Part shown: piece after piece, positions 33,501 to 41,102 of the stretch
Layout: every line of letters starts with the position of its first letter
How positions within the stretch are numbered: the first letter of the stretch is position 1
The notes under the pieces: generated by a model
What the model was told of the DNA's origin: nothing
The model's input: only the letters and a program-made list of their open reading frames with translations
Database searches by the model: none
Program-made: the position numbers and the translations under genes
DNA from: Bacteroidales bacterium
GTDB taxonomy: Bacteria > Bacteroidota > Bacteroidia > Bacteroidales > F082
Length of the DNA stretch: 64,000 bases
Assembly (NCBI GenBank): GCA_900769945.1
Contig: CAAGIO010000028.1
Location: 62,001 to 126,000, forward strand
Reading direction: 5' to 3'

Positions 33501-34309
33501 ATAATATCAAGTGCAAGGAGATTAATGGCGTATATAGCCGTAAGAAGAACGTTGCCAGCGTTGGAGACGAGCTTCCAAACGGAATAGTTCAGATGGCAAA
33601 AGTTTATGTAGCACAAAAACGTAAGCTCAACATCGGAGACAAGATGGCTGGTCGCCACGGAAACAAGGGTATCGTTTCAAGGATTGTGCGTGAGGAGGAT
33701 ATGCCATTCTTGGCAGACGGTACTCCTGTCGATATAGTACTTAACCCTCTTGGTGTGCCTTCACGTATGAACCTCGGACAGATTTATGAGACAGTGCTCG
33801 GTTGGGCAGGCCATGAGCTTGGTCTGAAGTTCGCCACACCAATCTTCGACGGTGCCACACTTGATGAGATTAATGAATATATGAGGAAGGCGGGACTTCC
33901 GGAAAACGGAAGGGTCCAGCTATACGATGGTGAGACCGGAGAGCCTTTCGACCAGAAGGCGACAGTGGGATATATCTATATGCTTAAGCTGCACCACATG
34001 GTTGATGACAAGATGCACGCCCGTTCAATAGGACCATACTCCTTGATTACACAGCAGCCTCTCGGTGGTAAGGCGCAGTTCGGTGGCCAGCGTTTCGGAG
34101 AAATGGAGGTCTGGGCACTCGAAGCCTTCGGCGCTAGCAACGTGCTTCAGGAAATACTTACAGTGAAGTCGGACGATGTCGTCGGCAGAGCAAAGGCTTA
34201 TGAGGCAATAGTCAAGGGCGAGAACATGCCTACACCGGGTATCCCTGAATCATTCAACGTCTTGATTCACGAGCTTCGCGGATTAGGACTTGAGATAACG
34301 TTTGAATAA
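30503..34309 (+). CDS. rpoB: DNA-directed RNA polymerase, beta subunit
   Basis: A 1268-residue catalytic-core subunit. The 5' end has no ATG; TTG at 30503 gives [17 protein letters not shown], which puts eight residues before the conserved RI(S/N)FASI, as I recall for Porphyromonas RpoB. A TTG at 30425 in the same frame directly abuts the stem-loop and is unlikely. Recognisable blocks include the rifampicin region ([31 protein letters not shown], about residues 475-505), [12 protein letters not shown] and [26 protein letters not shown]. Immediately followed by rpoC. Confidence 0.96.
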   Translation: [1268 protein letters not shown]

Positions 34310-34335
34310 TAAAGCTCTTAATATTTTGTAAATCT

Positions 34336-37300
34336 ATGGCTTTTAAGAATAATAACACATTGAACAGCAACTTTTCAAAGATTACCATAAGCTTGGCATC
34401 ACCGGAATCTATTTCCGACCGCTCTTATGGCGAGGTGTTGAAACCAGAGACAATAAACTATCGTACCTATAAACCAGAACGCGACGGTTTATTCTGCGAG
34501 AGAATCTTTGGACCTGTGAAAGACTGGGAATGCCACTGCGGGAAATATAAACGCATACGCTATAAGAATATAGTATGCGACCGCTGCGGAGTGGAAGTGA
34601 CAGAAAAGAAAGTCAGACGTGAACGTACCGGACATATCGAACTCGTGGTGCCAGTCGCTCATATTTGGTATTTCCGCTCGCTTCCTAACAAAATCGGAGC
34701 TTTACTTGGTATTCAGACCAAGAAACTCGAGAGTATAATATACTATGAGCGTTACGTGGTTATCAATCCGGGTATTAAGAAAGACGACGGCTTAAATAGG
34801 TTAGACCTCATCTCTGAAGAGGAATACCTCGATATTATGGAGTCTCTTCCTTCTGATAACCAACATCTTCCAAACGATGACCCTAATAAGTTCATCGCTA
34901 AGATGGGAGCAGAAGCCATCTATGACCTTCTCACACAGATTGACCTTGAGAAAGAGTCATGCGAGCTCCGCGACAAGGCTCATAACGAGACATCACAGCA
35001 GCGTAAGGCTGACGCATTGAAACGTCTTCAGGTGTTTGAGGCCTTCCGTGAGGCAAACAAACATGTTGAGAACCGTCCTGAATGGATGATACTGAAGGTT
35101 ATCCCGGTTATCCCACCAGAGCTCAGACCTCTCGTGCCTCTCGATGGCGGACGCTTCGCAACATCTGACTTGAACGACTTGTATCGCCGCGTCATCATTC
35201 GTAACAACCGTCTTAAACGTCTTATCGAAATCAAGGCCCCAGATGTTATCATGCGTAATGAGAAACGTATGCTCCAAGAAGCTGTCGATTCATTACTCGA
35301 TAACTCCCGCAAGTCAAGCGCAGTAAAGACTGATTCAAACCGTCCTCTTAAATCATTGAGCGACAGCTTGAAAGGTAAACAAGGTCGTTTCCGTCAAAAC
35401 CTCCTCGGTAAACGTGTCGATTACTCAGGCCGTTCCGTTATCGTTGTCGGCCCTGACTTGAACATGAACGAGTGCGGTCTGCCAAAAGATATGGCTGCTG
35501 AACTTTACAAACCTTTCGTCATACGTAAGATGATCGAACGCGGTATTGTAAAAACAGTGAAGTCAGCAAAGAAAATTGTTGACCGTAAGGACCCTGTCGT
35601 ATGGGATATTCTTGAGAATATTCTGAAAGGCCACCCGATACTCCTTAACCGTGCTCCTACACTGCACCGCCTTGGTATTCAGGCGTTCCAACCTAAACTC
35701 GTGGAAGGTAAGGCTATACGTCTCCACCCACTCGTATGTACGGCTTTCAACGCCGACTTCGATGGTGACCAGATGGCTGTACACCTCCCTCTCGGAAACG
35801 CTGCAGTGCTTGAGGCCCAGATCCTTATGCTCGCATCGCATAATATTCTTAACCCTGCAAACGGAGCTCCTATCACAGTCCCTTCACAAGACATGGTTCT
35901 CGGTCTGTACTATATCACCAAACCTCGTAAGAGTACTCCTGACCATATCGTGCATGGAGAAGGTAAGAAATTCTACTCACCTGAAGAGGTTATCATTGCA
36001 TATAACGAGAAAAAGGTCGATATGCACGCCATCATCTATGTCAAAGTGCCAGTACGTAAGGAAGATGGCAGCATAGTTGAGGAAATGGTGGAAACAACAG
36101 TGGGCCGAGTGAAATTCAATCAGGTCGTACCGGAAGGCTTCGGATATATTAACAGACTTATTAATAAGAAGGCCCTGCGCGATATTATCGGTGACATGGT
36201 GAAACTGCTCGGTACAGCTATCACCACAAAGTTCCTTGACGATATCAAGAATATGGGTTATTACATGGCTTATAAAGGTGGTCTCTCATTCAACCTCGGT
36301 AACGTCTTGATTCCTTCTGTAAAAGAAGAGCTGATTAGAGAGGCTAATGAGGAAGTTAATGCTATTCGTGAAGAATACAATATGGGCTTCATCACTGGTA
36401 ATGAGCGTTATAATAAGATTATTGATATCTGGGGACATGTCGTTACAAAACTGACCGACGAGGTTATGAAACTTCTTCCTCAAGATGACCAAGGATTCAA
36501 CCCGGTGTATATGATGCTTGACTCCGGAGCCCGTGGTTCTAAAGAGCAGATTCGTCAGCTCTGCGGTATGAGGGGTCTTATGGCAAAACCACAGAAGTCA
36601 ACAGCGGCCGGCGGTGCCGAGATTATTGAGAACCCAATCCTTTCTAACTTTAAAGAAGGTCTGTCAGTTCTTGAATACTTCATCTCAACCCACGGTGCCC
36701 GTAAAGGTTTGGCCGATACCGCTCTGAAGACTGCTGACGCTGGTTACCTTACACGTCGTCTCGTGGATGTCGCCCACGATGTCATTATCACTGAAAAGGA
36801 CTGCGGCACATTGAGGGGCTTGTCAATAGGTGCTCTTAAGAGAGGTAAGGAAATAGTCGAGTCGCTGTATGACCGTATCTTGGGACGTGTTGCCCTGCAT
36901 GATATCTTCCACCCTCAAACAGGCGAACTGCTCTGCAATGGTGGTGATGAGATTACAGAGGAAATAGCAAAGAAGATTTGCGACTCTCCATTGAAAGACC
37001 AGACAATAGAGATTCGTTCAGTGTTGACTTGTGAATCAAAACACGGTGTATGTGCTAACTGCTACGGACGTAACCTCGCATCAGGCAAACTCGTACAACG
37101 TGGTGAGGCTGTAGGTGTTATCGCTGCACAGTCAATCGGTGAGCCTGGTACTCAGCTTACCCTCCGTACCTTCCACCAAGGTGGTACAGCTTCAAGCACC
37201 TCCGACGACTCAATGATTAAGGCCGAATACGCCGGCAAACTTGTCATCAACGATCTGAATGCTGTTGATTATAAAGATAAAGAAGGTAGAGAATATCAGG

Positions 37301-38634
37301 TTGTGGTAAGCCGCGCAAGCGAGATGAAGATTATCGACCATAATACTGGTGTGGCTCTTATCACAGAAAATATCCCATACGGTTCAAAACTCTATATTCC
37401 AGCAGGAAACGATGTTAATGTTGGTGATGTGATATGCGAATGGGATAAATATAACTCATTGATTATTACAGAGCATGAAGGAAAAGTACGTTTCGATAAT
37501 ATTGTTGAGGGCGTGACATTCCGTAATGAATCTGATGAGAGAACCGGATATAGTGAGAGAGTTATCATAGAAGGCCGTAGGTTCAGCAAGAACCCGTCTA
37601 TCTCAATCCTTGATAAACAAGGCGAGGTGATAAGGACATACGACTTGCCTGTAGGTGCTCATATCATGGTAGAAGACGGTGACAAGATAATGGCAGGTGA
37701 TGTACTTACAAAGAAACCACGTGCTACAGGAGGTCTCGGCGATATCACCGGTGGTCTTCCACGTGTCACAGAGTTGTTCGAGGCTCGTAACTCATCTGAA
37801 CCTGCTGTCGTGTCAGAAATCGATGGTGAGGTGTCGTTCGAGAAGAAACTTGTCCGTGGAAACCGTGTCGTTGTTGTAACATCAAAGACTGGTGAGTCAA
37901 AGAGATACCTTATCCCAACAACAAAGGAAATCCTTGCCTCTGAAAATGACTATGTTAAAGCTGGTCAGCCTCTGTCAGAAGGTGCTATCACACCGGCAAA
38001 CATCCTCGCTATCGAAGGTCCTATGAAAGTACAGGAATTTATTGTTAATAATATTCAAGAGGTTTATCGTTCACAAGGTGTTACTATCAATGGTAAGCAT
38101 TTTGAGGTCATCGTTCGTCAGATGATGCGTAAAGTTGAGATTGACGATCCGGGCGATACTAGGTTCCTTGAGGGTGAACTTGTTAACAAGATTACATTCC
38201 AAGAGACAAATGACGATATCTTTGGAAAGGTTGTCGTCACCGATCCGGGCGATTCTGAGACATTATTGGCAGGACAGATTATCACAGCAAGAAGGTTGCG
38301 TGATGAGAACTCAGCCCTTAAACGTCGCGATAAGAAGACTGTTGAGTCGCGTGATGCTAAGCCGGCTACTGCCCATCAGGTGCTTCAAGGTATCACTCGC
38401 GCAGCCCTTCAAACAGAGAGCTTTATCTCTGCCGCCTCGTTCCAAGAGACAACAAAAGTGCTTACACAAGCCGCTATTTCAGCAAAGACTGACTATCTCG
38501 AAGGTATGAAGGAAAACGTTATCGTCGGTCACAAGATTCCGGCCGGCACAGGTCTTCGCGACTTCGATGATATTATAGTCGGCGCAAAGGAAGACTTTGA
38601 GCCTGTCGTTGATACTGAGACAGTTGAGGCTTAG
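34336..38634 (+). CDS. rpoC: DNA-directed RNA polymerase, beta-prime subunit
   Basis: A 1432-residue subunit. The N-terminal zinc finger has the Cys pattern CHCGKYKRIRYKNIVCDRCG (about 66-86). The catalytic NADFDGDQ motif (residues 472-479) carries the three Asp that bind Mg2+. The second zinc-binding site has C(x)6-CANC (CESKHGVCANCYGRN) and the trigger-loop/bridge region (EPGTQLTLRTFHQGGTAS) is intact. Located 26 bases after rpoB in the same operon; a strong terminator follows the stop. Confidence 0.98.
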   Translation: MAFKNNNTLNSNFSKITISLASPESISDRSYGEVLKPETINYRTYKPERDGLFCERIFGPVKDWECHCGKYKRIRYKNIVCDRCGVEVTEKKVRRERTGHIELVVPVAHIWYFRSLPNKIGALLGIQTKKLESIIYYERYVVINPGIKKDDGLNRLDLISEEEYLDIMESLPSDNQHLPNDDPNKFIAKMGAEAIYDLLTQIDLEKESCELRDKAHNETSQQRKADALKRLQVFEAFREANKHVENRPEWMILKVIPVIPPELRPLVPLDGGRFATSDLNDLYRRVIIRNNRLKRLIEIKAPDVIMRNEKRMLQEAVDSLLDNSRKSSAVKTDSNRPLKSLSDSLKGKQGRFRQNLLGKRVDYSGRSVIVVGPDLNMNECGLPKDMAAELYKPFVIRKMIERGIVKTVKSAKKIVDRKDPVVWDILENILKGHPILLNRAPTLHRLGIQAFQPKLVEGKAIRLHPLVCTAFNADFDGDQMAVHLPLGNAAVLEAQILMLASHNILNPANGAPITVPSQDMVLGLYYITKPRKSTPDHIVHGEGKKFYSPEEVIIAYNEKKVDMHAIIYVKVPVRKEDGSIVEEMVETTVGRVKFNQVVPEGFGYINRLINKKALRDIIGDMVKLLGTAITTKFLDDIKNMGYYMAYKGGLSFNLGNVLIPSVKEELIREANEEVNAIREEYNMGFITGNERYNKIIDIWGHVVTKLTDEVMKLLPQDDQGFNPVYMMLDSGARGSKEQIRQLCGMRGLMAKPQKSTAAGGAEIIENPILSNFKEGLSVLEYFISTHGARKGLADTALKTADAGYLTRRLVDVAHDVIITEKDCGTLRGLSIGALKRGKEIVESLYDRILGRVALHDIFHPQTGELLCNGGDEITEEIAKKICDSPLKDQTIEIRSVLTCESKHGVCANCYGRNLASGKLVQRGEAVGVIAAQSIGEPGTQLTLRTFHQGGTASSTSDDSMIKAEYAGKLVINDLNAVDYKDKEGREYQVVVSRASEMKIIDHNTGVALITENIPYGSKLYIPAGNDVNVGDVICEWDKYNSLIITEHEGKVRFDNIVEGVTFRNESDERTGYSERVIIEGRRFSKNPSISILDKQGEVIRTYDLPVGAHIMVEDGDKIMAGDVLTKKPRATGGLGDITGGLPRVTELFEARNSSEPAVVSEIDGEVSFEKKLVRGNRVVVVTSKTGESKRYLIPTTKEILASENDYVKAGQPLSEGAITPANILAIEGPMKVQEFIVNNIQEVYRSQGVTINGKHFEVIVRQMMRKVEIDDPGDTRFLEGELVNKITFQETNDDIFGKVVVTDPGDSETLLAGQIITARRLRDENSALKRRDKKTVESRDAKPATAHQVLQGITRAALQTESFISAASFQETTKVLTQAAISAKTDYLEGMKENVIVGHKIPAGTGLRDFDDIIVGAKEDFEPVVDTETVEA

Positions 38635-38656
38635 GCCCGAAAGAATAATTATCTTA

Positions 38657-38686
38657 GGTTGGCTAAAAAATAGCCAACCTTTTTTT
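38657..38686 (+). terminator. Intrinsic terminator after rpoC
   Basis: A perfect 8-bp stem (38657-38664 and 38672-38679) with a 7-base loop and a T7 run. It lies only 18 bases before the ATG of the next gene. Confidence 0.9.
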
Positions 38687-38704
38687 AACTAAAAAATAAA
38701 GAAA

Positions 38705-39010
38705 ATGGAAAACAACAAAAAAAATCAGATCAGCATTGATATCTCTGAATCCGTGGCAGATGGAGTATATTCTAATCTCGCAATTATCAGCCACTCACCA
38801 TCAGAGTTCGTGATTGACTTCGCACAGATTGTCCCCGCCATGCAGAAGGCGAAAGTGCGCTCAAGAGTGATTATGACTCCTCAAAATGCAAAACATCTGT
38901 TTAGGGCATTGGCAGAAAACATCAATAAATATGAGTCTAATTTCGGACCAATCAAAGATGTCGCCGATAATGTCAACCCTTATATTTCAGGAAATGGTGG
39001 AGAAGCATAA
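38705..39010 (+). CDS. DUF3467 domain-containing protein
   Basis: A 101-residue protein with the DUF3467 segments VADGVYSNLAIISHSPSEFVIDF and KVRSRVIMTPQNAKHLFRALAENI. In Bacteroidetes it commonly sits next to rpoC. Its function is not established; association with the transcription machinery is an inference from gene context. With the rpoC terminator only 18 bases upstream and no promoter visible in that gap, its expression probably depends on read-through. Confidence 0.85.
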   Translation: MENNKKNQISIDISESVADGVYSNLAIISHSPSEFVIDFAQIVPAMQKAKVRSRVIMTPQNAKHLFRALAENINKYESNFGPIKDVADNVNPYISGNGGEA

Positions 39011-39030
39011 TGTGTTGTATATCAAAGGTT

Positions 39031-39053
39031 AGCCATCTTCTTTAGTGATGGCT
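39031..39053 (+). other. Hairpin after the DUF3467 gene
   Basis: A 7-bp stem AGCCATC/GATGGCT with a 9-base loop, without a U run. A weak terminator or processing site at best. Confidence 0.4.
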
Positions 39054-39200
39054 CTAAAAAAATACAGTGATGACAATTGGATAATGTACATTTTTACATT
39101 TCCGGTTGTCTCACTTTTTTCTTATGCTGTTCGCTAATACAGATGTATAGGGCGATTGAGTAGTGGATGGGGAAGTCGGGTAAACAAGAAATTAGCGGGT

Positions 39201-39233
39201 AAAAAAAACAACCCGATGATTATCACCGGGTTG
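39201..39233 (-). terminator. Intrinsic terminator of the pyrBI operon
   Basis: A 7-bp outer stem (39209-39215 and 39227-39233), extended by three inner pairs, is followed on the minus strand by a T8 run (A8 at 39201-39208 on the plus strand), 21 bases after the pyrI stop. Confidence 0.85.
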
Positions 39234-39253
39234 CATATAAGATGTTGTCGTGA

Positions 39254-39718
39254 TTAAATAAATTCGATATTCTCTTCAGTTGTGTATTTTTCGCAATAGT
39301 GGCATTTTAACTGTATTCTGCCAAGTTCATTCTTACTTACAGTAAATTTTGTCCTAACATTTTCTGCGTTAGTAACACATTTAGGGTTGAAGCATTTTAC
39401 AATACCTTCAATATTGTTAGGAGTTTGAACCATTTGTTTTCTAACTACATCAAAATCTTTGATTTCAATAAGGGTAGCTGTTGGGGCCACGAGGGCTATC
39501 TTATTGATGTCCTCAGCTTTGAAGAATTTGTCAGAAATCTTGATGATGCCCTTTTTGCCATATTTCTTGCTTTCAAGATTTGTGCCGAAATACACAGGAG
39601 AGTCGCAGTTCTCAAGGTCGAGGATTTTAATTACTTCGAAAACCTTATTAGCAGGGATATGGTCAATAACTGTGCCGTTTTCTATAGCTGAGACGATAAG
39701 TTCTTTTCTTTTTTCCAT
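39254..39718 (-). CDS. pyrI: Aspartate carbamoyltransferase regulatory chain
   Basis: A 154-residue nucleotide-binding regulatory subunit. The N-terminal domain (ELIVSAIENGTVIDHIPANKVFEVIKIL) binds effector nucleotides. The C-terminal zinc domain has four Cys (CFNPKCVTNAENV, LKCHYCEKY) contacting the catalytic chain. Bacteria using the PyrB3/PyrI class of ATCase show allosteric CTP inhibition. It follows pyrB by 19 bases. Confidence 0.95.
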   Translation of the reverse strand: MEKRKELIVSAIENGTVIDHIPANKVFEVIKILDLENCDSPVYFGTNLESKKYGKKGIIKISDKFFKAEDINKIALVAPTATLIEIKDFDVVRKQMVQTPNNIEGIVKCFNPKCVTNAENVRTKFTVSKNELGRIQLKCHYCEKYTTEENIEFI

Positions 39719-39737
39719 GTCTTTAAATGTTAAAATG

Positions 39738-40658
39738 TTATTTCAAACCTAAGATAGATGCGATAAGGGCTTCACGAACGTAGAGTCCGTTTTGAGCTTG
39801 TTGGAAATAATAAGCTTTTGGGTTAGCGTCAACATCTTCATTAATTTCGTTGACACGTGGAAGAGGGTGAAGAATACGGCAGTTATCCTTAGCATTTTCA
39901 AGCATATAGTTGCGAAGGATGTAGGCGTTTTTAACTTTCTCATATTCAAGTGGGTCAGGGAAACGTTCGCGCTGAACTCTTGTCATATAGATGATATCTG
40001 AATGAGGAATAACTTCTTCAAGATCTGTATATTCGTGATATTCAAGTCCTGCATCTTTAATGTGTTGGATAACAGTTGCCGGCATTTTGAGCTCATCAGG
40101 AGCGACGAAGTTGAACTTGGCGTTGAAGTGGCACATTGCTTGTACGAGGCTGTGGACGGTGCGGCCATATTTCAGGTCGCCGACCATGGTGATTTCAAGG
40201 TTTTCGAGAGTGCCTTGTGTCTTGCGGATAGAATAAAGGTCGAGGAGACATTGTGTTGGGTGTTGGTTAGAGCCGTCACCAGCGTTGATAATCGGCACTT
40301 TAGACACTTCCGAGGCGAAACGTGCAGAACCGTCGATAGGGTTGCGCATAACGATGAGGTCGGCATAACTTGCGACCATTGTGATGGTGTCTTTTAGAGA
40401 TTCGCCTTTCTGGACGCTTGTTCCGGCAGTGCTGCTGAATCCGATGACGTTTCCTCCAAGAAGCTGGATGGCAGTCTCAAAACTAAGCCTCGTCCTTGTT
40501 GAGGGCTCAAAGAACAATGATGCTATAACGCGGCCGTTTAATAGATTCTGAAGGCGGTTCTTCTCAAAATCTTCCGCAATGTCGAGAACATGGCATATTT
40601 CTTCCGGTGTGTAGTCGTTAATAGAGATAAGACTACGGTTTTTTAATGATATAGACAT
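39738..40658 (-). CDS. pyrB: Aspartate carbamoyltransferase catalytic chain
   Basis: A 306-residue enzyme for the first committed step of pyrimidine synthesis (carbamoyl phosphate + aspartate to carbamoyl aspartate). Carbamoyl-phosphate motif PSTRTRLSFE (about 51-60), FSSTAGTSVQKGESLKDT (the 80s loop), NAGDGSNQHPTQ (His of the active site) and the 240s loop HPLPRVNEINEDVD are intact. A leader ORF and U-rich terminator precede it. The leader ORF stops 23 bases inside pyrB in another frame, so translational coupling is possible as well. Confidence 0.96.
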   Translation of the reverse strand: MSISLKNRSLISINDYTPEEICHVLDIAEDFEKNRLQNLLNGRVIASLFFEPSTRTRLSFETAIQLLGGNVIGFSSTAGTSVQKGESLKDTITMVASYADLIVMRNPIDGSARFASEVSKVPIINAGDGSNQHPTQCLLDLYSIRKTQGTLENLEITMVGDLKYGRTVHSLVQAMCHFNAKFNFVAPDELKMPATVIQHIKDAGLEYHEYTDLEEVIPHSDIIYMTRVQRERFPDPLEYEKVKNAYILRNYMLENAKDNCRILHPLPRVNEINEDVDANPKAYYFQQAQNGLYVREALIASILGLK

Positions 40659-40821
40659 TGTTAATGTATTTTAATTGTTTGATATTCTGATAAAAAATGG
40701 GCAAAAAAAATGACGGCTTAAAAAAACCGTCGGCAAAAAAGAAAATGACACCAATGAAAGAATTAATTCTATTAATACCTTTATTATTAGGCGATTCCGG
40801 TATCATTAATTGTGCTTCCAT
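40633..40821 (-). CDS. Putative pyr leader peptide ORF (pyrL-like)
   Basis: A 62-residue frame starting at or just after the predicted transcription start. Its codons run through the terminator stem and its U-rich tract, giving a Phe-rich segment (VIFFFADGFFKPSFFLP). The stop codon lies inside the pyrB coding region. The layout matches the E. coli pyrL leader: U-rich RNA, leader peptide translated close behind polymerase, terminator overlapped by the ORF. It is judged regulatory rather than a functional protein, because it is AT-rich and overlaps pyrB. The sequence differs from enterobacterial pyrL. Confidence 0.55.
   Translation of the reverse strand: MEAQLMIPESPNNKGINRINSFIGVIFFFADGFFKPSFFLPIFYQNIKQLKYINNVYIIKKP
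40703..40731 (-). terminator. pyr attenuator
   Basis: Read on the minus strand: an 8-bp stem GACGGTTT/AAGCCGTC (one G-U; 40724-40731 and 40712-40719), loop TTTT, then A and a T8 run (A8 at 40703-40710 plus strand). It sits 45 bases before pyrB and is preceded by another T6 run (40735-40740), which could slow polymerase when UTP is low. Confidence 0.8.
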
Positions 40822-40828
40822 CGGAATG

Positions 40829-40857
40829 CAAAATTACACTATTTTTCGATTTGTCAA
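40829..40857 (-). promoter_or_regulatory. pyrBI promoter
   Basis: Minus strand TAATTTTG (40829-40836) with TTG at 40855-40857, an 18-base spacer. The transcription start should lie near 40822, at the leader ORF's ATG. Confidence 0.7.
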
Positions 40858-40932
40858 GATAAAAATTCATTTATTTTTTACACTGTGAATAAAAATAAAC
40901 TCAAATGTAAATATAATTTTTCAAAAAAACAC

Positions 40933-40963
40933 TTGACAAGCAATTTATTATGTAATATTTTTG
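40933..40963 (+). promoter_or_regulatory. Promoter of the exported-protein cluster
   Basis: TTG at 40933-40935 (within CTTGACAAG), a 20-base spacer and TATTTTTG at 40956-40963, a strong match to the Bacteroidetes consensus. It leaves a leader of about 135 bases before the ATG at 41103. Confidence 0.7.
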
Positions 40964-40997
40964 TCGTTGAAAATAACACTAAAAATAGGAGGTTAAC

Positions 40998-41018
40998 ATG
41001 CAGGATAAAACAATTTGA
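40998..41018 (+). other. Upstream mini-ORF with strong Shine-Dalgarno site
   Basis: ATG at 40998 preceded by AGGAGG with a 5-base spacer encodes MQDKTI and stops. It lies in the leader of the cluster. It could be a regulatory upstream ORF or a relic; nothing else supports translation. Confidence 0.3.
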
Positions 41019-41102
41019 ATCAGTCCGGGATTTAGGCACAAGTAATTCTGGATGATGACCATCTATTGTGCGAAAATATTTACTAACTAAACCAAAATTA
41101 TT

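Larger units (their letters stand above)
40659..41102. other. Intergenic region between pyrB and the exported-protein cluster
   Basis: This 444-base stretch holds the pyr attenuator and promoter on the minus strand and a promoter for the plus-strand cluster. The remaining part (40964-41102) is a 5' leader of about 135 bases. It contains a canonical AGGAGG Shine-Dalgarno site at 40987-40992 and the tiny ORF at 40998-41018. No other gene is supported. Confidence 0.6.

Noticed and set aside
31126..36492. Long antisense frames inside rpoB and rpoC
   Set aside because: They are mirror frames of strongly coding, codon-biased genes.
40810..41055. 81-codon plus-strand frame between pyrB and the exported cluster
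   Set aside because: It crosses two promoters and the leader; its sequence shows no protein-like features.
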